From positions 62,001 to 126,000 of the forward strand of contig DATMAN010000063.1 in the NCBI GenBank assembly GCA_035560005.1: 64,000 nucleotides of DNA, written 5' to 3'. Position numbers and translations under genes: made by a program. Positions within the stretch are counted from its first letter, which is position 1. The number at the start of each line of letters is the position of its first letter. Below are positions 58,679 through 64,000 of this stretch, piece by piece. The notes beneath the pieces were generated by a model. The model saw only the letters and a program-made list of their open reading frames with translations, was not told where the DNA came from and ran no database searches. The stretch is from Burkholderiales bacterium (GTDB lineage Bacteria > Pseudomonadota > Gammaproteobacteria > Burkholderiales > Eutrophovitaceae).

Positions 58679-60676
58679 TCACGCGCGCGCGAACCAGATC
58701 GTCAACAGGATGAACACGCCGACGATCATGGTGAACGCATAGTGATAGATGAATCCGGACTGGACCTTGCGCACCAGGCCCGCGAACCAGGCCACCAAGC
58801 GCGCCGAACCGTTGACCAGCACTCCGTCGATCACGCCCTCGTCCCCTACGCGCCACAACCCGCGGCCGACCGCCCGAGCCCCTCCGGCGAAGAACCAGTC
58901 GTTGAAGCGGTCGAAGTAGTACTTCTGTTCGAGAAGCACGTACAGCGGCTTGACCGCCTCCTGGATTCGCGCCGGCAGGTCGGGGCGCTTCAGGTACAGA
59001 TACCAGGCCACGAACGCACCGGCGGCCGCCAGCCAGAATGGAGCGGCGCCGAAACCGTGCACCGCCATCGCCAGCCACCCGTGGAATCCGGCCGCCAGCA
59101 CGGCGACGACATCGTGCTGCGCGGAAACGCGGATTGCATCGCCGAAGAATCCCGAAAGCAGCGGCCCGACCGCCGCCGCGCCGATCGCCATCGAGGGCAG
59201 CGCCAGCGCGACCAGCGGAAGCCACACGACGGGCGGTGATTCCCGGGGCGAACCCGCACGGTGTGCGTCGTGGCCGTGCGGCTGCGCGACGCCGGCGCCG
59301 CGACCGGAAGCGGTCTCGGCGAACCGCTCCTTGCCTTCGAAGACCAGGAAGTACATGCGGAAGCTGTAGAGCGCCGTCACGAAGACGCCGACCGTCAGGG
59401 CCGCATAGGCGAATCCCGCGCCGGGCAGCCTGGACAGGTGCACGGCCTCGATGATGCTGTCCTTGGAATAAAAGCCCGAGAGAAACGGAAAGCCGATCAA
59501 CGCCAGCGTCCCGATCAACGAGGTGATCCAGGTAATCGGCATGTAGCGCCGCAGCCCGCCCATCCGGCGCATGTCCTGGTCATGGTGCAGGGCGATGATC
59601 ACCGAGCCGGCGCCGAGGAACAGCAGCGCCTTGAAGAAGGCGTGCGTCATCAAATGGAAGATGGCGATCGAATAGGCCGAGGCGCCCAGCGCGGCCGTCA
59701 TGTAGCCCAGTTGCGAGAGCGTGGAGTAGGCCACGACGCGCTTGATGTCGTTCTGCACGATGCCGAGCAAACCCATGAAGAGCGCGGTGATCGCCCCGAT
59801 CACCATGACGAACGACAGCGCGGCCTCCGACAGCTCGAACAGAGGCGACATGCGTGCAACCATGAAGATGCCCGCGGTCACCATGGTGGCGGCGTGAATG
59901 AGCGCCGAGATCGGAGTTGGGCCCTCCATGGAATCCGGCAGCCAGACGTGCAGGGGAAACTGCGCGGACTTGCCCATCGCGCCGACGAACAGGCACAGGC
60001 AGACGGTGGTGATGAGCGGCCATTCGATCCCATGCGCGCTCCAGACCAGATCCGCGCTCTTCGCCGGCGCCGCGGCGAACACGTCGGCGTAGTGCAGCGT
60101 GCCGAAGTGCGTGAGGATCAGCGCGACGCCCAGCAGAAACCCGAGGTCGCCCACACGGTTAACGAGAAAGGCCTTCAGGGCGGCGTAGTTCGCGCTGGGG
60201 CGCGTGTACCAGAAACCGATCAGCAGGTAGGAGACCAGGCCCACCGCTTCCCAGCCGAAGAACAGCTGCAGGAAGTTGTTGCTCATCACCAGCATGAGCA
60301 TCGAGAAGGTGAAGAGCGAGATGTAGCTGAAGAAGCGCTGGTAGCCGGGATCGTCGGCCATGTAGCCAATGGTGTAGATGTGCACCATGAGCGACACGAA
60401 GCTCACCACCAGCATCATCGTGGCGGAGAGCCGGTCGATCAGGAAGCCGATCTCGAACCGGACTCCTCCACTCGTGGCCCAGGTGTACACCGCGCCGTCG
60501 AAAGTATTCCCGGCGAGGACGTCCAGGAACACGAGGGCGGCGGCGGCGGTGGACACTGTCATGCCGAGGATGGTGACCCAGTGAGCGCCGGCGCGTCCGA
60601 TCTGCCGGCCGAACAGGCCTGCGATGATCGAGCCGGCGAGCGGCGCCAGCGGGACGAGCAGATAGAGACCCTTCAT
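58679..60676 (-). CDS. nuoL: NADH-quinone oxidoreductase subunit L
   Basis: This 665-residue subunit has the antiporter core (about 1-480, with LHVWLPDSMEGPTPISALIH and YSTLSQLGYMTAALG) and the long C-terminal lateral helix that spans the membrane arm. A histidine-rich spacer (about 460-475) precedes the last part. The start is the ATG at 60676. The 142 bp between nuoK and nuoL are longer than other gaps in the operon and show no clear signal. Confidence 0.97.
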   Translation of the reverse strand: MKGLYLLVPLAPLAGSIIAGLFGRQIGRAGAHWVTILGMTVSTAAAALVFLDVLAGNTFDGAVYTWATSGGVRFEIGFLIDRLSATMMLVVSFVSLMVHIYTIGYMADDPGYQRFFSYISLFTFSMLMLVMSNNFLQLFFGWEAVGLVSYLLIGFWYTRPSANYAALKAFLVNRVGDLGFLLGVALILTHFGTLHYADVFAAAPAKSADLVWSAHGIEWPLITTVCLCLFVGAMGKSAQFPLHVWLPDSMEGPTPISALIHAATMVTAGIFMVARMSPLFELSEAALSFVMVIGAITALFMGLLGIVQNDIKRVVAYSTLSQLGYMTAALGASAYSIAIFHLMTHAFFKALLFLGAGSVIIALHHDQDMRRMGGLRRYMPITWITSLIGTLALIGFPFLSGFYSKDSIIEAVHLSRLPGAGFAYAALTVGVFVTALYSFRMYFLVFEGKERFAETASGRGAGVAQPHGHDAHRAGSPRESPPVVWLPLVALALPSMAIGAAAVGPLLSGFFGDAIRVSAQHDVVAVLAAGFHGWLAMAVHGFGAAPFWLAAAGAFVAWYLYLKRPDLPARIQEAVKPLYVLLEQKYYFDRFNDWFFAGGARAVGRGLWRVGDEGVIDGVLVNGSARLVAWFAGLVRKVQSGFIYHYAFTMIVGVFILLTIWFARA

Positions 60677-60818
60677 GTGACGAACCGCGCCAGGGGCGAG
60701 GGGAGTGGATCGAGGAAAGCCCCGCCCGGACCCGCGATTCGGGAGTTGCCGGATGCGGTGCGCGGCGTCGCTGGCTCGCGTAGCCCTTCGTTCCTCACTG
60801 CTGCCTCCTCATGCCCTT

Positions 60819-61124
60819 TCATCCTTTCAAGCGGTCCAGGTCGTCGACATTGATGCTGCGTACGTTGCGGAACAGAACCACCAGGATCGCCAGGCCGATG
60901 GCCGACTCGGCAGCGGCCACGGTCAGAATGAAGAACACGAACACCTGACCCGCGATGTCGTCGAGGAAATGAGAAAAGGCAACGAAGTTCAGGTTCACCG
61001 CGAGCAGCATCAGCTCGATCGCCATCAGCAGAATGATGACGTTCTTGCGATTGAGGAAGATGCCGACGATGCTGATCGCGAACAGGATGGCCCCCAGGAT
61101 CAGGTAGTGGGAGAGCGAGATCAC
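60819..61124 (-). CDS. nuoK: NADH-quinone oxidoreductase subunit K
   Basis: This 101-residue protein has three helices and the conserved [19 protein letters not shown] and [17 protein letters not shown], with the proton-path glutamates. I start it at the GTG at 61124 because that gives the exact family length and N-terminus ([11 protein letters not shown]), with GGGAG seven bases upstream. An ATG ten codons earlier (61154) lacks family support. Confidence 0.95.
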   Translation of the reverse strand: MISLSHYLILGAILFAISIVGIFLNRKNVIILLMAIELMLLAVNLNFVAFSHFLDDIAGQVFVFFILTVAAAESAIGLAILVVLFRNVRSINVDDLDRLKG

Positions 61125-61229
61125 GCCGCACTCCCGGGGCAGCACGAAGGACAAGGATCAAGCCGTGAGGCATCGACATCACCCAGCCGCGCACGCACAC
61201 GCAACGCTCCGCCCCGCGCTTCCGACACC

Positions 61230-61841
61230 TTATTCCTCACCGGGTTTCTCCGCCGGCATCGACACGAGCCGCACGCGGTCCTGCCGTCGGACCTTGATCT
61301 GCGCCGCAGGATCCACGTACTTCGTGTCCTTGCGGCGGCGCAGCGTCAGCGCGATCGCCGCGACGATGGCCACGAGCAGGATCACGGCCGCGATCTCGAA
61401 CGCGTATACGTAGTCGGTGTACAGAACGCGCCCGAGCGCCTTGGTGTTGCTGTAACCCGGCTCTCGCGCCGCAGAAGCCGGCGTGCCCTCCAGGCCGAAG
61501 TAGCGCCCGCCCAGCACGACCGCCATTTCAGCCACCATGATCCCGGCCACCGTGAGCCCGGGCACCAGATAGTCCCAATAGCCCTCGCGCAGCCGATCCA
61601 GGTTGATGTCGAGCATCATCACCACGAACAGGAACAGCACCATGACCGCGCCCACGTACACGAGCACCAGCGCGATCGCCAGAAACTCGGCTTCGAGGAG
61701 CAGCCACAGGCCGGCGGCGGTGAAGAAGGCCAGCACCAGGAACAGCGCCGAATGCACAGGGTTGCGCGCAGTGATGACGCGCAGCGCCGCGAACAGCAGG
61801 ATCGCCGCGAAAAAGTAAAAGACGCCGCTTTGGAAATCCAC
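61230..61841 (-). CDS. nuoJ: NADH-quinone oxidoreductase subunit J
   Basis: This 203-residue complex I subunit has five helices, ALRVITARNPVHSALFLVLA and YVGAVMVLFLFVVMMLDIN. The GTG at 61841 gives the family N-terminus (DFQSGVFYFFAA). No Shine-Dalgarno is clear, and the 58-bp gap before it holds a 7-nt tandem repeat hairpin. The last 40 residues are charged and variable. It is followed 105 bp later by nuoK. Confidence 0.95.
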   Translation of the reverse strand: MDFQSGVFYFFAAILLFAALRVITARNPVHSALFLVLAFFTAAGLWLLLEAEFLAIALVLVYVGAVMVLFLFVVMMLDINLDRLREGYWDYLVPGLTVAGIMVAEMAVVLGGRYFGLEGTPASAAREPGYSNTKALGRVLYTDYVYAFEIAAVILLVAIVAAIALTLRRRKDTKYVDPAAQIKVRRQDRVRLVSMPAEKPGEE

Positions 61842-61863
61842 GTTGTTATTGGTTGGTAAGGAT

Positions 61864-61904
61864 TGAGGGGTGAAGGGTGCTCCCCTCACGCCTCACGCCT
61901 CACC
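61864..61904. repeat. 7-nt tandem repeat and hairpin between nuoI and nuoJ
   Basis: CTCACGC is repeated twice plus a partial copy (61885-61904). TGAGGGG (61864-61870) can pair with CCCCTCA (61882-61888). The element fills the nuoI-nuoJ gap and overlaps the last codons of nuoI. Confidence 0.7.
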
Positions 61905-62391
61905 GGTACCTGGCATCCTCCGCGCGATCCCTGGCGATCTGCTCCTCGTAGCGGTCTCCGATCGCGAGCAGCATTTCCTTGGTGTAGACGAGGTCGCCGC
62001 GTTTCTCGCCGTGGTACTCGAAGATGCGCGTCTCCACGATCGAGTCGACCGGACAGGACTCCTCGCAGAAACCACAGAAGATGCACTTGGTCAGGTCGAT
62101 ATCGTAGCGCGTCGTGCGGCGTGTGCCGTCCGCGCGCTGCTCGGATTCGATCGTGATGGCGAGCGCCGGGCACACCGCCTCGCACAGCTTGCAGGCAATG
62201 CAGCGCTCCTCCCCATTGGGATAGCGCCGCAACGCGTGCAGTCCGCGGAAGCGGGGGCTCTGCGGAGTCTTCTCTTCCGGATACTGGACGGTGACCTTGC
62301 GAGCGAACAGGTAACGGCCGGTCAGCATCAGGCCCTTGAACAGCTCGAAGAGCAGGAAGGTGCGGAAAAAATCGCGCAGGCGCCCGATCAT
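61900..62391 (-). CDS. nuoI: NADH-quinone oxidoreductase subunit I
   Basis: This 163-residue peripheral-arm subunit has two [4Fe-4S] ferredoxin motifs, [12 protein letters not shown] and [12 protein letters not shown], which hold clusters N6a and N6b. It carries electrons from NuoG towards NuoB. The start is the ATG at 62391, 10 bp after the nuoH stop. The C-terminal codons overlap a tandem repeat. Confidence 0.97.
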   Translation of the reverse strand: MIGRLRDFFRTFLLFELFKGLMLTGRYLFARKVTVQYPEEKTPQSPRFRGLHALRRYPNGEERCIACKLCEAVCPALAITIESEQRADGTRRTTRYDIDLTKCIFCGFCEESCPVDSIVETRIFEYHGEKRGDLVYTKEMLLAIGDRYEEQIARDRAEDARYR

Positions 62392-62401
62392 GTGCGTCGC
62401 C

Positions 62402-63439
62402 TCACCACGGCCACCAGGCGGTGCGCATCAGCGCGCCGATCAGGACCAGCCACACCAGGGTCAAGGGGATGAACACTTTCCAGCCCAGGCGCATGATCTG
62501 ATCATAGCGATAACGCGGGAAGGTCGCGCGGAACCAGAAAAAGCAAAAGAGCAAGAACGCGACCTTGGCGGCCAGCCAGAGGAACCCGTCCGGCACGCCC
62601 GGTACCGGCGCCAGCCACCCGCCCAGGAACATGATCGAGGCGAGCGTGGACACCAGGATCATGTTCGCGTATTCGGCCAGGAAGAACACCGCAAAGGCGG
62701 TTCCCGAGTATTCCACATGGAAGCCGGCGACGATCTCGGACTCGCCCTCCGCGACGTCGAACGGCGCGCGGTTGGTTTCAGCGACCGCGGAGACGAAATA
62801 GACCAGGAACATGGGCAACAGGGGAATGAGGTTCCAGCCCAGCATTCCCCAAGGGGTGCGCTGCGCCTCGACGATCTCGGTCAAGTTGAGACTGGCCGAC
62901 ATCATCAGCACGCACACCAGGGCAAAACCCATCGCGATCTCGTATGCGACGATCTGCGCGGCAGAGCGCATCGCACCCAGAAAGGCGTACTTCGAGTTCG
63001 AAGCCCATCCCGCCACGATCACTCCGTAGACGCCCATCGAGGTGATGGCCATGATGTAGAGCAGACCGGCGTCGATGTCGGCAAGTACCCATCCGTCGGC
63101 GAACGGCACGACCGCCCAGGCCGCGAGCGCGGGCATCAGCGAGAGCACTGGAGCAGAGATGAACAGGAAGCGGTTCGCCCCGGAAGGGATGACCACTTCC
63201 TTGATGAGCAGCTTCAGGACGTCGGCGAAGGGCTGCGCCCAGCCGCGCAGGAAGTGCACGCCGAAGAAGGTCACCCGATTCGGGCCGAGGCGCAGCTGCA
63301 TGTAGCCGATCACCTTGCGCTCGGCGAGGGTCAGCAGCGCCACGCACAGGATGACCGGCACAACGATGGCCAGGATCTTCGCCAGGGTCCACAGGGTGAG
63401 CGCGGCGCCGGGTCCGACAAGGTTCTCCAGCCAGTCCAT
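62402..63439 (-). CDS. nuoH: NADH-quinone oxidoreductase subunit H
   Basis: This 345-residue subunit has eight helices and forms much of the quinone chamber at the arm junction. Landmarks are [33 protein letters not shown] and [18 protein letters not shown]. The ATG at 63439 lies one base after the nuoG stop, so translation is probably coupled. Confidence 0.97.
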   Translation of the reverse strand: MDWLENLVGPGAALTLWTLAKILAIVVPVILCVALLTLAERKVIGYMQLRLGPNRVTFFGVHFLRGWAQPFADVLKLLIKEVVIPSGANRFLFISAPVLSLMPALAAWAVVPFADGWVLADIDAGLLYIMAITSMGVYGVIVAGWASNSKYAFLGAMRSAAQIVAYEIAMGFALVCVLMMSASLNLTEIVEAQRTPWGMLGWNLIPLLPMFLVYFVSAVAETNRAPFDVAEGESEIVAGFHVEYSGTAFAVFFLAEYANMILVSTLASIMFLGGWLAPVPGVPDGFLWLAAKVAFLLFCFFWFRATFPRYRYDQIMRLGWKVFIPLTLVWLVLIGALMRTAWWPW

Positions 63440-63440
63440 A

Positions 63441-64000
63441 TCAGACGCCCGCCTTCTCGTGCGCCGGCGCACGCTCGAGGGATACGGTGCCGAACGGGGC
63501 GCCGAGCCGGCTGGTTTCGGGGCAGGCCGTGGCCAGCCGCACGCAATCGGGCGGCAGCCGGTCGTCGCGCCCGAACCCGACCACGACGCTCGCGCCGTCC
63601 TGAGTCACGCGCACCAGATCCGCGCTTTGCAAGCCGAGCCGCTCGATCAGCTGTCCCGGCAGCCACGCTTTGGCGACCTGGGCATCGCGCGTGCGCTGCA
63701 GGGAGCTCGCCCGGCGGACGATGCCGTCCGTATGGTAGATGGGAACTTCGCCGACGCGCTCCAGCCCGGCCACGCCGGGCTGCGCAACGCAAAGCTCGAT
63801 GTCGAGGCGGTTGTCGAGCCGTGCCGCGATCTCGCCGATCGAACTGTCCAACGCGCGACGCACGTCCTCAATGGTCTCGTAGCCAAAGCCGGCGATGCCG
63901 AGAAGCGTGCCCAGCACGCGCAGCACCTTCCAGGCGGGACGCGCCTGTCCGAGCGGCCGCACGACGGCCTGAAAACGCTGCAGCCTGCCCTCGGCGTTGA
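63441..64000 (-). CDS. nuoG: NADH-quinone oxidoreductase subunit G, C-terminal part
   Basis: The frame is open to the right edge, so only the last roughly 185 residues are seen. They include [18 protein letters not shown] and [12 protein letters not shown], typical of the molybdopterin-like domain of NuoG. The iron-sulfur-binding N-terminus lies outside the window. It is the most upstream visible gene of the nuo operon. Confidence 0.93.
   Translation of the reverse strand, partial: NAEGRLQRFQAVVRPLGQARPAWKVLRVLGTLLGIAGFGYETIEDVRRALDSSIGEIAARLDNRLDIELCVAQPGVAGLERVGEVPIYHTDGIVRRASSLQRTRDAQVAKAWLPGQLIERLGLQSADLVRVTQDGASVVVGFGRDDRLPPDCVRLATACPETSRLGAPFGTVSLERAPAHEKAGV

Overview
The window is gene-dense, very GC-rich DNA with almost no intergenic space and no tRNA or rRNA gene that I can see. 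The gene content fits a Betaproteobacterium (Burkholderiales-like or a related uncultured lineage). The evidence is a Bug-type tripartite-tricarboxylate receptor, a CaiB/BaiF CoA-transferase, the nuoG-to-nuoN gene order ending in a Nudix gene, and a diffusible-signal-factor (DSF) synthase beside a PAS-GGDEF-EAL protein. All assignments rest on reading translated motifs; no search was run.

Layout. 1-6.8 kb: two large cyclic-di-GMP sensor proteins, the first cut by the left edge. 7-11 kb: a GNAT acetyltransferase, a membrane methyltransferase, a Crp/Fnr regulator and the SulP anion transporter it probably controls. 10.8-15.5 kb (minus strand): a TolC / membrane-fusion / MacB-like ABC efflux operon. 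15.6-24.4 kb: an exported M20 amidohydrolase, ACP phosphodiesterase, two amidases (one with a Tat signal), an MscS channel, an Imm-domain zinc-ribbon protein, a secreted cupin and a zinc alcohol dehydrogenase. 24.4-30 kb (minus): an apparent operon of CoA-transferase, exported protein-isoaspartate methyltransferase and a membrane spermidine-synthase-like protein, with a Bug receptor upstream. 30-43.6 kb: small-molecule catabolism (MhpD-type hydratase, HpcH aldolase, cupin, third amidase, enoyl-CoA hydratase), transport (CPA2 antiporter, MgtE), a FIST sensor, a lyase-like propeller, a CDP-alcohol phosphatidyltransferase and a truncated dienelactone hydrolase. 43.7-49.4 kb: a large PDZ plus GDD-Y repeat protein, htpG and a sorbosone-dehydrogenase-like propeller. 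49.4-55 kb: an acyltransferase/acyl-activating fusion divergent from an RpfF-type DSF synthase, followed by a MerR-PAS-GGDEF-EAL protein. 55-64 kb (minus): a Nudix hydrolase and nuoN to nuoG, cut by the right edge.

The most interesting parts are three. The first is the DSF-like signalling locus, where the presumed receptor/effector carries an N-terminal MerR-type DNA-binding domain. The second is the roughly twelve-unit GDD-Y repeat protein with an N-terminal PDZ domain. The third is a family of intergenic inverted repeats with an internal 8-nt period, found at four places (7.6, 8.2, 12.7 and 34.7 kb), plus an unrelated 7-nt tandem repeat hairpin inside the nuo operon. Three cyclic-di-GMP proteins and a FIST protein within one window suggest a signalling-rich genome.
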